This document shows, piece after piece, positions 18,434 to 27,094 of a stretch of DNA of 64,000 bases. Positions within the stretch are counted from its first letter, which is position 1. Every line of letters begins with the position of its first letter. Below the pieces are notes generated by a model. The model was not told the DNA's origin and did not search any database. It saw only the letters and a program-made list of their open reading frames with translations. The stretch spans positions 434,001-498,000 of the forward strand of contig JADKJL010000001.1 of assembly GCA_016721015.1 (NCBI GenBank). The letters are read 5' to 3'. The position numbers were made by a program, and so were the translations under genes. Source of the DNA: Lysobacterales bacterium (lineage in GTDB: Bacteria; Pseudomonadota; Gammaproteobacteria; Xanthomonadales; Rhodanobacteraceae).

Positions 18434-21364
18434 ATGCAACGCCCTCTCATTGCATTGCTGGCCTGCCTGCTCGGATTGCCGCTCGCCAACGGCTTGATGG
18501 CGCAAACGCCGCGCGACTACGACATTGTCTATGTGCGCCAGGCGCGCTTCGGTGACAACCAGAACACAATCTGGCCCGATGTCTTTCATCCGGCGCGTCT
18601 CGATCCAGGAGCTGATCTGATGTTGCTGCACCCGGATGGCAGCGAGGAAATCCTCGTCGCAGGCGGCAACGGCGGCATCACCGATCCGTTCGTATCGTTC
18701 GACGCGCAATGGATCTATTACGCACGCTTTCCCGATCTGCGCGCGCAATCGCTCAATTATCAACGCGGTAATCTGCCGTATCAGGGTGCGGACATCTTTC
18801 GCGTCCGCCTCGCCACCCGTCAGATCGAACAATTGACCCACGGCGAGTTCACGCCAAACACCGGTGCCGGGCACTGGGATGAAACCAACCCGCTTGATCC
18901 CGCCGGATCATTTGACCGGCTCGGCTACGGCATCCTCAATCTCGCGCCGTGCCCGTTGCCAGGTGGCCGCATTGCGTTCACCAGCAATCGCAATGGTTTC
19001 GAGCCACCAAAAAGCTACACAAATCCTACTTTGCAGTTGTTTGTCATGGACGAGGATGGCCAGAACGTCACCCAGATCGCTCCGATGAACATTTCGAGTG
19101 CTTTGCACCCGACCATCCTGCGCGATGGCCGACTGATGTTTTCATCGCACGAGGATCAGGGGCTGCGTGACCAGCGCATGTGGGGGGTTTGGGCGATCTG
19201 GCCCGATGGTCGCAAGTGGGAACCGCTGCTGAGTGCCTTCCGTGAAGGTCAGGCCTTCCATTTCATGACCCAGTTGTCGGGTGGCGATCTGGTCATCGAG
19301 GATTACTACAACCTCAACAACAACGGCTTTGGCACGCTCTACCGTACGCCGGCACGCGCACCGGCCGGGCAACCGGCTTTCTTCAGTGCCTTCTCCAGCG
19401 ACAACCCGCTGATCGAACGTACCGTCGGCGCCGGATTTTCTTATCCGTACACGATTCCGTTCACGCCGCGTGGTGGTCTCGTTTCGCTGGCACCGTTCAC
19501 CCACGGCGATGACGAAGCCGCGCCGGTTGGCAACAATGGTCAGCGTGTGGGCAAATTCACGCATCCTTCGGCGGCACCGAATGGTGATTTGCTGGTGGTG
19601 TGGACGCCGGGTCCGGCCAACAACCTCAACCGGCCGGCGCCAACGCCGTACTACGACGCCGGGTTGTATGCGATTCCCGGCGGCAACGTGATCCATTCGC
19701 CGCAGGACCTCGTGCTGATCAAGAACGATCCCGCCTACAACGAAGCCTGGCCGCGCGCGGTCGTACCCTACAGTCGCATCCATGGCGTTGCCGAGCCCGC
19801 GGATCTCGGCTGGCTGCCAAATGACGGCAGCGCGCATGCACAACTGCCGGCTGGCACGCCGTTCGGTCTGGTCGGCAGTTCGAGCCTGTACAAGCGCGAG
19901 AGTTTCCCCGCCGGGGTTACCTCCTGGGCGGACACGTTTGACGGGCTCGATGCGTTCAACACCGGCGAGAACGGGCAGTCAAGCAATTGGACCACGCAAG
20001 GGAGTGACGCCGGCCGGTATGCAAACAGCGACATCTGGGCTGTCCGTATCCTCGCCATGGAACCGCATTCGCATCGCAGTTATGGCCCGCACATCGGTCG
20101 CCAGTTCACCAGCCATGCCGAAGAACGCCTGCGTGTGCTCGGCGAAATCCCGGTGCGCAAATTTGCTGCCGGCGGGGCGCCGCTGCTCGATCTCGATGGC
20201 AATCCGGATACGAGCTTCCTCGTCAAGGTGGTTGCTGACACGCCGTTCACGTTCCAGATGCTCGACCGCCATGGCATGACCTTAAGCATGGCCCAGACCT
20301 GGCATCAGGTTCGCCCCGGCGAAATGCGCGCCGATTGTGGCGGCTGCCACGCACACAGCCAACAACCGCTGGCGTTCGGCAGCACCGCGGCTGCGCAGTC
20401 GAACTATTCCATTGCAGATTTATCCACAACAACACCGCTCATGACGTTCGATGGAACTGGCGCGCCCGAGCTGCGCATTGAAAATACACGCCAGGCCAGC
20501 GTCGAGTTCCTGCGCGATATCCGGCCCTTGCTGCAGCAACGCTGCGTCGGCTGCCATCAGGGTGCGAATGCGCCCGGCAATCTCAATCTTGCCGACACCG
20601 CCGTCGTCAATGGACTGCCCGGCGACTACCGGCGCCTCGCAGCAGACGCCGAGGCGCAATTCGGCTATCCGCCCGTGATCGCCAACGGCAGCTGGCGCCA
20701 GACCAATGCCAGTCGCTACGTACGCATGTTCCAGAGCCGGCGCAGTCTGTTGATCTGGAAACTGTTCGGCGCGCGGCTCGATGGCTGGACCAATGCCGAT
20801 CACCCGACCGAAACTGTCCCAGGCAATGCCGCGACCTTGCCGCCCGGTGCCGACGCCAACGCTGCCGATCTCGATTACACGGGCACGATGATGCCACCGC
20901 CGGGCAGTCCGGTCGCGCCGCTCAGTGCGGATGAAAAACTCATGTTCGTGCGCTGGATCGATCTCGGTGCGCCAATCGACACCGGTGATCCGCGCTACGG
21001 CTGGTTCATGGACGATCTGAAGCCGACGGTCGCCTTGAGCCTGCCACGGCCGCGCGCAAATCCGTCTCCGCTGAATCTGATTCGCCTCGGCCTGGCCGAC
21101 GCCGATTCCGGTATCGATCCGACCAGTCTGAGCGTGACAGCGGATTTCCCGGTCAACGGACGTGCAGCGGGTGCCGAGCTGGCTGATCTCGCGCAAACCG
21201 CGAACGCAGGGATCTGGACGCTGGCCGTGTCGCCTCCGCTGACCAGCGGATGGAATCGTCACGTACACGTCAGCGCGCGCGACAACCAGGGCAATGTCAC
21301 GCGCGTTGATCGAGCGTTCTTTATCGGTGCGGACGACACCATTTTTCGCGACGGCTACGACTGA
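18434..21364 (+). CDS. HzsA-like exported protein with two CxxCH motifs
   Basis: 976 residues from ATG 18434 (signal peptide MQRPLIALLACLLGLPLANGLMA). The first half has TolB/PD40-like propeller features (FVSFDAQWIYYARFPD, GRIAFTSNRNGFEPP, LFVMDEDGQNVTQIA, DGRLMFSSHEDQG). The second half contains CGGCHAH and CVGCHQG, two CxxCH sequences typical of c-type heme attachment, and a short C-terminal beta domain. This arrangement resembles proteins annotated as related to the alpha subunit of hydrazine synthase (HzsA middle domain). That similarity is to fold and motifs only; nothing here suggests anammox metabolism. It ends in IFRDGYD, a variant of the FADGFE tail. Probably periplasmic or secreted and possibly a heme protein. 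Confidence 0.65.
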   Translation: MQRPLIALLACLLGLPLANGLMAQTPRDYDIVYVRQARFGDNQNTIWPDVFHPARLDPGADLMLLHPDGSEEILVAGGNGGITDPFVSFDAQWIYYARFPDLRAQSLNYQRGNLPYQGADIFRVRLATRQIEQLTHGEFTPNTGAGHWDETNPLDPAGSFDRLGYGILNLAPCPLPGGRIAFTSNRNGFEPPKSYTNPTLQLFVMDEDGQNVTQIAPMNISSALHPTILRDGRLMFSSHEDQGLRDQRMWGVWAIWPDGRKWEPLLSAFREGQAFHFMTQLSGGDLVIEDYYNLNNNGFGTLYRTPARAPAGQPAFFSAFSSDNPLIERTVGAGFSYPYTIPFTPRGGLVSLAPFTHGDDEAAPVGNNGQRVGKFTHPSAAPNGDLLVVWTPGPANNLNRPAPTPYYDAGLYAIPGGNVIHSPQDLVLIKNDPAYNEAWPRAVVPYSRIHGVAEPADLGWLPNDGSAHAQLPAGTPFGLVGSSSLYKRESFPAGVTSWADTFDGLDAFNTGENGQSSNWTTQGSDAGRYANSDIWAVRILAMEPHSHRSYGPHIGRQFTSHAEERLRVLGEIPVRKFAAGGAPLLDLDGNPDTSFLVKVVADTPFTFQMLDRHGMTLSMAQTWHQVRPGEMRADCGGCHAHSQQPLAFGSTAAAQSNYSIADLSTTTPLMTFDGTGAPELRIENTRQASVEFLRDIRPLLQQRCVGCHQGANAPGNLNLADTAVVNGLPGDYRRLAADAEAQFGYPPVIANGSWRQTNASRYVRMFQSRRSLLIWKLFGARLDGWTNADHPTETVPGNAATLPPGADANAADLDYTGTMMPPPGSPVAPLSADEKLMFVRWIDLGAPIDTGDPRYGWFMDDLKPTVALSLPRPRANPSPLNLIRLGLADADSGIDPTSLSVTADFPVNGRAAGAELADLAQTANAGIWTLAVSPPLTSGWNRHVHVSARDNQGNVTRVDRAFFIGADDTIFRDGYD

Positions 21365-21456
21365 GCCGCGCTCGGTTACCCTTCGCCCAATCGCAACAAC
21401 TCAAGTCCGGAGAATCGGATCTGTTGCGATCGACCAGCGGAACTATGCCCATGAGT

Positions 21457-21593
21457 CGAATGGCACTGACTTAAGCTCCCGTCATCCCGGCGAAAGCCGG
21501 GATCCATTTTCAATGTACCTGGAATCAAGATGGATCCCGGCTTTCGCCGGGATGACGAAACGTAGGGTTTGGCCTTAAGTCAGTGCCATTCGT
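21457..21593. mobile_element. MITE with 19-bp terminal inverted repeats and 8-bp target duplication
   Basis: The element begins CGAATGGCACTGACTTAAG and ends with its exact inverse. It is flanked by CCATGAGT at 21449-21456 and again at 21594-21601, a perfect 8-bp direct repeat consistent with a target duplication. Inside are two inverted REP-like palindromes (CGTCATCCCGGC ... GCCGGGATCCAT and its mirror) and the stretch AAACGTAGGGTTTGGC. It encodes nothing. Its size (137 bp), end repeats and target duplication fit a non-autonomous DNA transposon; no transposase with matching ends is in the window. Confidence 0.8.
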
Positions 21594-21602
21594 CCATGAG
21601 TC

Positions 21603-22493
21603 TTATTCCGCGACATAACGCCAGGGCTGATCCGGTGCCGCGCGACGCCAGACCGTGAAGAACGGAATCGGTGCGCGTTCGCTACCATCGTCCCCCGGCT
21701 TGTTGAAGCGGATATGGCCAATGCTGACACCGAGATCGCCGCTGGCGGCGACGATGACGCGATCGGCGGACCAGCTCACCGTGCTGCCCTCCTCCGCTTG
21801 ACCGTCGCTGACGAGCCGGGCGATGGCTTGGGCACCGAAGACAATACCGACATGGCCGGCACCGCCGAGGTTCATCGAATCGACCGTGCCGAACTTTGCG
21901 AAGGCGGGGCCGAGCCCGATTGTTTGCGCCTCGTCCGAGAATGCCTGCTCGGCGGCATCGAGCTGCGCTTTGTCGCCTTGAGTCGCGACTGTTGCGGGCA
22001 ACAACGGCGGCATCGGTATGCGTTCGACTTCGCCATCCAGGCGCTTGCCGCGCTTCCAGGCAACGATTTTCCAGGCCTTGCCCTGACGTTGCCAGTAGCT
22101 CAGATATTTGTAGGGCAGGGTCGTGCCATCCGCCTGGTGCTGATCCATGAAGCCAAACGAAAAGCCCTGATTGCCATCGGCCGAAATGCCGACGCGGACC
22201 GGCGCCCATTCGATGTGCGCAGTATCGATCTTGGCATTTTTCCTGAGCGCGGCGAGCACTTCCTGCTTGCCATTGGCGAAGTCCTTGCCGGGCACCGGCA
22301 CGATCACATCATCTGCGAAGGCGGCCTTCAATCCGGCAAGTCCTTCAAGCTTTGCGCTTGCCGCGCCAAAGGCATGATCGGCGGAAAACAAGGTATCCGC
22401 ATGATGGCGGGCGCTGACGATTTCGTCAGCCGATACAAACAACGGACTGGTCAGCATCAGCATGCCGGCAGCGGCAACTCCGATCAGGCGCAT
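21603..22493 (-). CDS. Exported protein with two NTF2-like (SnoaL/DUF4440-type) domains
   Basis: Start set at ATG 22493 (MRLIGVAAAGMLMLTSPLFVSA signal peptide), 296 residues; the start at 22523 only adds a hydrophilic lead. Two repeats of an NTF2-like fold can be recognised. The first is ADTLFSADHAFGAASAKLEGLAGLKAAFADDVIVP ... YWQRQGKAWKIVAWKRG. The second is DAAEQAFSDEAQTIGLGPAFAKFGTVDSMNL ... FFTVWRRAAPDQPWRYVAE. Domains of this type are found in SnoaL-like enzymes and ketosteroid isomerases, but many exported members have no known activity. The stop codon is beside the right end of one MITE copy, and a second copy lies just upstream. Confidence 0.6.
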   Translation of the reverse strand: MRLIGVAAAGMLMLTSPLFVSADEIVSARHHADTLFSADHAFGAASAKLEGLAGLKAAFADDVIVPVPGKDFANGKQEVLAALRKNAKIDTAHIEWAPVRVGISADGNQGFSFGFMDQHQADGTTLPYKYLSYWQRQGKAWKIVAWKRGKRLDGEVERIPMPPLLPATVATQGDKAQLDAAEQAFSDEAQTIGLGPAFAKFGTVDSMNLGGAGHVGIVFGAQAIARLVSDGQAEEGSTVSWSADRVIVAASGDLGVSIGHIRFNKPGDDGSERAPIPFFTVWRRAAPDQPWRYVAE

Positions 22494-22554
22494 GCGAGAT
22501 TCCTCGTTCGATGATTGCTGCATCGTCCGCCTGAAAAATCAATGAGGTCAGTGC

Positions 22555-22639
22555 CGAATGGCACTGACTCAAGCGCCCGTCATCCCGGCTTTCGCCGGGA
22601 TGACGAAACGTAGGGTTTGGCCTTAAGTCAGCGCCATTC
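22555..22639. mobile_element. Second, shorter copy of the same MITE
   Basis: It starts CGAATGGCACTGACTCAAG and ends CTTAAGTCAGCGCCATTC, inverted repeats nearly identical to those of the element at 21457. It shares the internal AAACGTAGGGTTTGGC, but has one REP palindrome (CGTCATCCCGGC/GCCGGGATGACG) instead of two. The flanks GTCAGTGC and ATCAGCGC may be a decayed 8-bp target duplication. The two copies bracket the NTF2-like gene. Confidence 0.7.
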
Positions 22640-22784
22640 AGATCAGCGCCCCAAGTCACGGTCGGAATCCGGTCTTTTCGCCGGGCCATGTCGAAGCCTC
22701 GGCGACTGGCAAGACGCGGGCAAGCCAGAAGTACGCGCACGCTTGGCAAACGCGCAGGTTGGCCAGCACATCTCCGCCGCTGCG

Positions 22785-24110
22785 TCAGCGGCGCAGACGC
22801 CATTGTCGAAGCACGGCATAGACGACGACAAGCACCAGCAGGGCGACACCGATCGCAGTCCACTCGGCCCGGGTCAGGGTAACGACGATGGCGATCATCG
22901 CCACACTCGAGATGGCCGGGATGAGTGCACCACCCGGCAGTACGAAGGGCGCGCCGCCACTGCGCAGATCGCGCTTCTGGGCGATCCAGGTGGCCACGCT
23001 GACGCCGAGGTAGATCAGGCAATTGGCGCCACCCGAAACCAGGGCCAGCGCCTCGAAGTTGCCGACCAGAGCGAGCACAAGTCCGACACCGCCATGCGTG
23101 ACGATGGCAAGCAGCGGCACCCGGTACGCGGCGGTGACGCGACCATAAGCCGAGGGCAGGTAGCCATCCCGGCCAAGCGCATAGAGCAGGCGCGAGGAGG
23201 CCAGCAGGTTGCCCATCATGAAACCGCCCATCGAAACCCCGGCGGTGATCAGCAGGATGACCAGCCCCGGCGACCACAGCGTGCCGGCGGCCTCGGCCAG
23301 CGGCACCTTGCTGGTGGCCAGCAGCGGCCCGAGGATGCCCTGGGTGACAATCTGGATTCCCATATAGAGCAGCACGACGACGAGGATCGCAGCGAGTGTC
23401 GCGCGCGGCACACTGTGTGCGGCATCGCGCAATTCGCCGGAAGGGATAAGCGCCGTCTCCATGCCCGAATAGGCAAACATGACCAGCACCATCGAGGCGC
23501 CGAGCGTCGGCCAGGACGGAATCGTGAGCCAACTGATCTGGCTCCAGTCGACAAACCACATGCCCACCGCCGCGAGCACGACCAGCGGCGTCAGCTTTAG
23601 CGCGGCCAGCATGTTGATTGCGCCCGCACCGAGACGGACGCCGAAGGCATTGAGGGCCACCAGCAGCGAATAGAGGATCAGCATGAACACCGAGCGCCAG
23701 CCGGGTTCATCGAACTGCGGCCAGGCGCGCGCGACCTGCAAAAAAAGCGCCGAGGCGACCGCACCACTCGAAGCGGCATTGCAGATCCACATCAGGGCGC
23801 CGGCCACAAAACCCGGAAACGGACCGAATGCGGCACCGACGTAGGTGTAAGGTCCACCCGTGGTCGCCGCACGACTGCCGATTGCAGCGAAACACAGGGC
23901 GATCGGCACGATCGCCAATGCACCGGCCAGAAATGCGATCGGTGCCGATGGACCCATCCGCGCAAACAGCAGGGCCGGTAACAGAAAGATTCCCGAGCCG
24001 ACGATGATGTTGATGATCGCCGCCGTCAGCGACACGCCGCCCACCGCCCGAACCAGGGCCGCTTCGCCTTCGAGAGTCGCCGCCGCCGGCTGAATGGGTG
24101 TCGGGTTCAT
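22785..24110 (-). CDS. APC-superfamily amino-acid permease
   Basis: 441 residues from ATG 24110 (MNPTPIQPAAATLEG); the longer frame to 24206 has no membrane or family character. About twelve hydrophobic helices are visible. The first carries the substrate-binding glycine motif IIVGSGIFLLPA, typical of APC transporters, and helix 6 contains FAYSGMETALIPSGE, matching the conserved second half of the binding site. Such carriers import or exchange amino acids or polyamines at the inner membrane; the substrate is not predictable here. It is transcribed divergently from the aldo/keto reductase. Confidence 0.85.
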   Translation of the reverse strand: MNPTPIQPAAATLEGEAALVRAVGGVSLTAAIINIIVGSGIFLLPALLFARMGPSAPIAFLAGALAIVPIALCFAAIGSRAATTGGPYTYVGAAFGPFPGFVAGALMWICNAASSGAVASALFLQVARAWPQFDEPGWRSVFMLILYSLLVALNAFGVRLGAGAINMLAALKLTPLVVLAAVGMWFVDWSQISWLTIPSWPTLGASMVLVMFAYSGMETALIPSGELRDAAHSVPRATLAAILVVVLLYMGIQIVTQGILGPLLATSKVPLAEAAGTLWSPGLVILLITAGVSMGGFMMGNLLASSRLLYALGRDGYLPSAYGRVTAAYRVPLLAIVTHGGVGLVLALVGNFEALALVSGGANCLIYLGVSVATWIAQKRDLRSGGAPFVLPGGALIPAISSVAMIAIVVTLTRAEWTAIGVALLVLVVVYAVLRQWRLRR

Positions 24111-24396
24111 GCCACGATTCCAACCAGTAAGAGGAAGTGCGCAAGCCTGCCACAGATTCGGATAATCCAGCGATGCATCGGCACGATGCGAAGCAGCATC
24201 CGCCATTGCTTTCGGCGGGTTCCCCCCATTGCGGATTCCCGCCCCGACAGCCGTCTGAACTGCAGACGATGGCCCTGCCGATCCAGGCCGAACCGGATCG
24301 CCGATTGCCTAACTCAGCCGCCCCGCACCGGTTGAACCTTTCCACCGCGGCTGCGCGTATCGTCGCGAATCCTCTTCGCACACCGGGAACGTCGTT

Positions 24397-25386
24397 ATGA
24401 AGATGCGCAAGATCGGCCGTAACGGCCCCAAGGTTTCCGCAATCGGTCTCGGCTGCATGGGCATGAGCGAATTCTATGGCCCGCGCGATGATGTTGAATC
24501 GATCGCGACGATCCAGCGCGCCCTCGATCAGGGACTGAATTTTCTCGATACCGCCGACATGTACGGCCCCTACATCAATGAAGAACTGGTCGGCAAGACC
24601 ATTCGCGGACGTCGCAACGAAGTGGTGCTTGCGACCAAGTTCGGTTTCGTGCGCGATCCTGATGAGCCGGCCAAACGCATGATCGACGGAAATCCGCGCC
24701 GTGTTCGCGAGGCCTGCGAGGCGAGCCTGCGCAGGCTTGGTGTCGATTCGATCGATCTCTACTACCTGCATCGGGTCGACGCGCGCGTGCCGATCGAAGA
24801 CACGGTCGGCGCGATGGCCGATCTGGTTCAGGCCGGCAAGGTGCGCTGGCTCGGACTTTCCGAGGTGGGCGGGGCGACCCTGCGCAGAGCCCATGGCGTG
24901 CATCCGATCAGTGCGCTGCAAAGCGAGTACTCGTTGTGGTCACGCGATCCGGAAACCGAGGTGCTCGATGTCTGCCGTGAACTCGGCATTACCCTGGTTG
25001 CCTATTCCCCGCTGGGTCGCGGCTTCCTCACCGGCGCGATCCGCCGATTCGAGGATCTCGCCGACGACGACTACCGCCGCCAGCAACCGAGATTCCAGGG
25101 CGAGAACTTCGCCCGCAATCTCAGCCTCGTCGATACGGTGAGCCGACTGGCTGTACAAAAGGGAATAAAGCCCGCTCAGCTCGCGCTGGCCTGGGTGCTG
25201 ATGCAAGGTGAGGACATCGTGCCGATTCCGGGAACCCGGCGACGGGCCAATCTCGATGAAAACATCGCCGCCGTCGATATCCAACTCGATGCGACTGAGC
25301 TTGCCGCCATTGAAGCCATCTTCCCCGCCGCCGCCGCCAGTGGCGGGCGCTATCCGCCGGGCATGATGAAGTTCATCGCCCCCTGA
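24397..25386 (+). CDS. Aldo/keto reductase
   Basis: 329-residue NADPH-dependent oxidoreductase of the YajO/IolS-like aldo/keto reductase group. The catalytic tetrad is in place: Asp in NFLDTADMYG with Tyr four residues on, Lys in VVLATKFGFV and His in LYYLHRVD. The cofactor-binding end is VPIPGTRRRANLDENIAA. The GLGCMGMSEFYG opening is typical of bacterial AKR12/13-like enzymes. It reduces carbonyls or sugar aldehydes; the physiological substrate is unknown. It is the last ordinary chromosomal gene before the mobile region. Confidence 0.9.
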   Translation: MKMRKIGRNGPKVSAIGLGCMGMSEFYGPRDDVESIATIQRALDQGLNFLDTADMYGPYINEELVGKTIRGRRNEVVLATKFGFVRDPDEPAKRMIDGNPRRVREACEASLRRLGVDSIDLYYLHRVDARVPIEDTVGAMADLVQAGKVRWLGLSEVGGATLRRAHGVHPISALQSEYSLWSRDPETEVLDVCRELGITLVAYSPLGRGFLTGAIRRFEDLADDDYRRQQPRFQGENFARNLSLVDTVSRLAVQKGIKPAQLALAWVLMQGEDIVPIPGTRRRANLDENIAAVDIQLDATELAAIEAIFPAAAASGGRYPPGMMKFIAP

Positions 25387-25512
25387 CCAACCATGCAATT
25401 CGCCATTGAAACCAAGCCAACGTGAGCGGCAGGCTGCCAGTATTGGCAGCGTCGCCGAGCCGCCGCTATCGACAAATATCGGACGGCCAGACACGTTCGT
25501 TGGACGAAACCC

Positions 25513-25806
25513 AACCAGGCGAACAGCACCAGCTTGAGCAACACCGCCGGGTCGTAGGCCGGCGCACCGGTCTCGTCATTCTTGAAGCGCTCAGCAAAGC
25601 GCCCGAGGTCGATCTCGTTGTCGATCAGGTAGCTCAGCGCGTGCTCGAAGGTTCCAGGCAGCAACTGTCGAGCGTAAGACACCGCGATCATCTTGGTCTG
25701 CTGGGGATCGTAGTGCCGGTATCGCGCCATCGTCGCTTCGCCTCATTTTCCGCTTTGTTGCGGACATGACGAATGATAGGCTGCGGATGGGTTTTTCTAC
25801 AGCTAC
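25513..25806 (-). mobile_element. Truncated IS1182-type element (transposase N-terminus plus one end)
   Basis: The minus strand encodes MARYRHYDPQQTKMIAVSYARQ and about 70 further residues up to LLKLVLFAW, closely parallel to the start of the IS1182 transposase at 29-30.7 kb. It then breaks off near 25513 into unrelated sequence. On the right it retains the element's end, GGGTTTTTCTACAGC at 25789-25803, the inverse of the GCTGTAGAAAAACCC end of the other copy. The end finishes directly at GTTGGGCC (25807), the first base of a cassette. No function is left. Confidence 0.75.
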
Positions 25807-25826
25807 GTTGGGCCTTGGAACCATCA

Positions 25827-26309
25827 ATGCGGCAATTCCTGATAGCAGCTCTGGCGATTACGAGCACTACACTTCCAGGTTGTGCGTCTATGTCGTCGGT
25901 GCGCAATACGGATCTTTGCGATCATCTCAACACGTGGGCGGTCAGTGTTCCACGCGGCCAATCCAGAACCGTCCGCTTGGTCCGCAGCGGAACCTGGATG
26001 GTCAATCATCAAAAAAAGTGTGAGCACTCGGAAGAAGACAAGGCAGGCAACACGTTGTGCGCCTGGCTCATGGAGAACACGTCAACTGAGTTCATGGAAG
26101 CTAACGTCAACCGCACGATGAGTTGTCTGCAAGGGCAGCAAATCTCCGGATACTTGGGAAACACTGGTATCGAGTCTTGGTCAGGCAAGACTTCCTTCTA
26201 TAGCCCGCACCTTGCCGCGGAAAATGTTCGGGTAGACCTCGTGTATTCGCTGGATAATTCCCAGGAAAGTCGAGTGGATTTCCTGCAAATTGCGGTTCGC
26301 GCTCGGTAG
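25827..26309 (+). CDS. Cassette 1: putative lipoprotein of unknown function
   Basis: 160 residues from ATG 25827 (MRQFLIAALAITSTTLPGCASM), a lipoprotein signal with the lipobox LPGC, so probably anchored in the outer or inner membrane facing the periplasm. The mature part has four further cysteines (DLCDHL, KKCEHS, TLCAWL, MSCLQG) that could form two disulfides. I do not recognise a family. It begins 20 bp after the cassette boundary GTTGGGCC and its stop is 10 bp before the matching R'' box, so gene and cassette coincide. Moderate GC and codon use look less biased than the neighbouring housekeeping genes. Confidence 0.65.
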   Translation: MRQFLIAALAITSTTLPGCASMSSVRNTDLCDHLNTWAVSVPRGQSRTVRLVRSGTWMVNHQKKCEHSEEDKAGNTLCAWLMENTSTEFMEANVNRTMSCLQGQQISGYLGNTGIESWSGKTSFYSPHLAAENVRVDLVYSLDNSQESRVDFLQIAVRAR

Positions 26310-26318
26310 CGTGCAGCG

Positions 26319-26778
26319 AAGGCCCAACAATTCCTCAAAGAGACTTCCCGTCAAGCCCGGGCGAGTGATGTCCTTGCCCTGAGCTTTTGGGCTTTTGCTG
26401 GTCATTGAATTGTTCCTTTGTTGCGTGCTGCGTTGCCAGTGCGATGCGGGTGACGATACGGTTGTCAGACTGCAACCCTCCCCGAAAAGGGATTTCCTTC
26501 GGTCACAAACGGTCTTGTCGAGTCGATGGTGCTGACTCGAACCAGGGTACAAGCCGCACCCGGAGACCTCATTCGTCCATCGGTGTCGTCGGTGTTTGGG
26601 GATCAACCAAAACACGTTGTGACGGCCGGAAAGTTGGTCAGGTTTTCTCCAGGTCGGTCTGAGCCGTTGTCTACCGTGTCGCGCTGACGTTGAGTTGAAA
26701 CGATGGCTTCAAGCGAGTACCTGACCAGTCATGCGAGCCGGCGGGCTAACGCACGCGGCTCAATTCTGGCGCTGGGCC
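26319..26778 (+). repeat. attC of cassette 1, split by IS1111-type remnant (copy A)
   Basis: The left half is AAGGCCCAACAATTC (26319 on). The element begins at the subterminal repeat GAGACTTCCC (26340-26349). It runs with near identity to copy B as far as ATTCGTCCATCGGTG (about 26583), then differs. The segment 26604-26716 is shared with copy D instead. The right half of attC is GCGGCTCAATTCTGGCGCTGGGCC ending at 26778, parallel to GCTCAATTCCAGCGTTC at copy B. The right-hand GGGAAGTCTC end is missing, so this copy is decayed or recombined. No coding content. Confidence 0.6.
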
Positions 26779-26781
26779 GCT

Positions 26782-26800
26782 TGTTGCGTGATGCGCAACA
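26782..26800 (+). promoter_or_regulatory. Palindromic operator before higBA
   Basis: TGTTGCG and CGCAACA form perfect 7-bp arms around TGATG, immediately followed by a TGATACATT -10-like sequence 16 bp before the toxin start. Toxin-antitoxin operons are normally repressed by the antitoxin binding such a palindrome over the promoter, so this is the likely HigA site. Confidence 0.6.
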
Positions 26801-26815
26801 TGATACATTCCCGCT

Positions 26816-27094
26816 ATGATCAAGTCGTTTAGGCACAAAGGACTGCGCAAGTTTTTTGAGACCGGCAGCATCTCCGGCGTTCAAGCCGGCCATGCTAAGC
26901 GACTTCGAATGCAACTGGCTGCCTTGGACACTGCACATGCCGTCGAGGACATGGATATCCCCGGCTTCAGATTGCATCCGCTCAAAGGCCAAATGCGCGG
27001 GCGCTGGTCCGCAACGGTCAATGGCAATTGGCGGCTGACGTTCGAGTTCCAAGATGGGAACGCCTACGTCCTGGACTATGAGGACTATCACTAA
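26816..27094 (+). CDS. higB: Cassette 2: HigB-type toxin
   Basis: 92-residue RelE/HigB-superfamily mRNA interferase. Recognisable features are MIKSFRHKGLRKFFETG at the start, IPGFRLHPLKGQMRGRWSATVNGNWRLTF in the core with the Arg and Trp residues of the fold, and the ending VLDYEDYH typical of the YgjN/HigB group. It would cleave mRNA at the ribosome unless held by HigA. Toxin precedes antitoxin, the usual hig order, and the two genes overlap by one base (TAATG). It carries its own promoter inside the cassette, which suits TA cassettes that do not rely on an integron promoter. Confidence 0.88.
   Translation: MIKSFRHKGLRKFFETGSISGVQAGHAKRLRMQLAALDTAHAVEDMDIPGFRLHPLKGQMRGRWSATVNGNWRLTFEFQDGNAYVLDYEDYH

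Noticed and set aside
18434..21364. Reading the HzsA-like gene as evidence for hydrazine or anammox metabolism
   Set aside because: No other subunit of hydrazine synthase and no nitrogen-cycle genes are present; the likeness is limited to fold-level features and CxxCH motifs.
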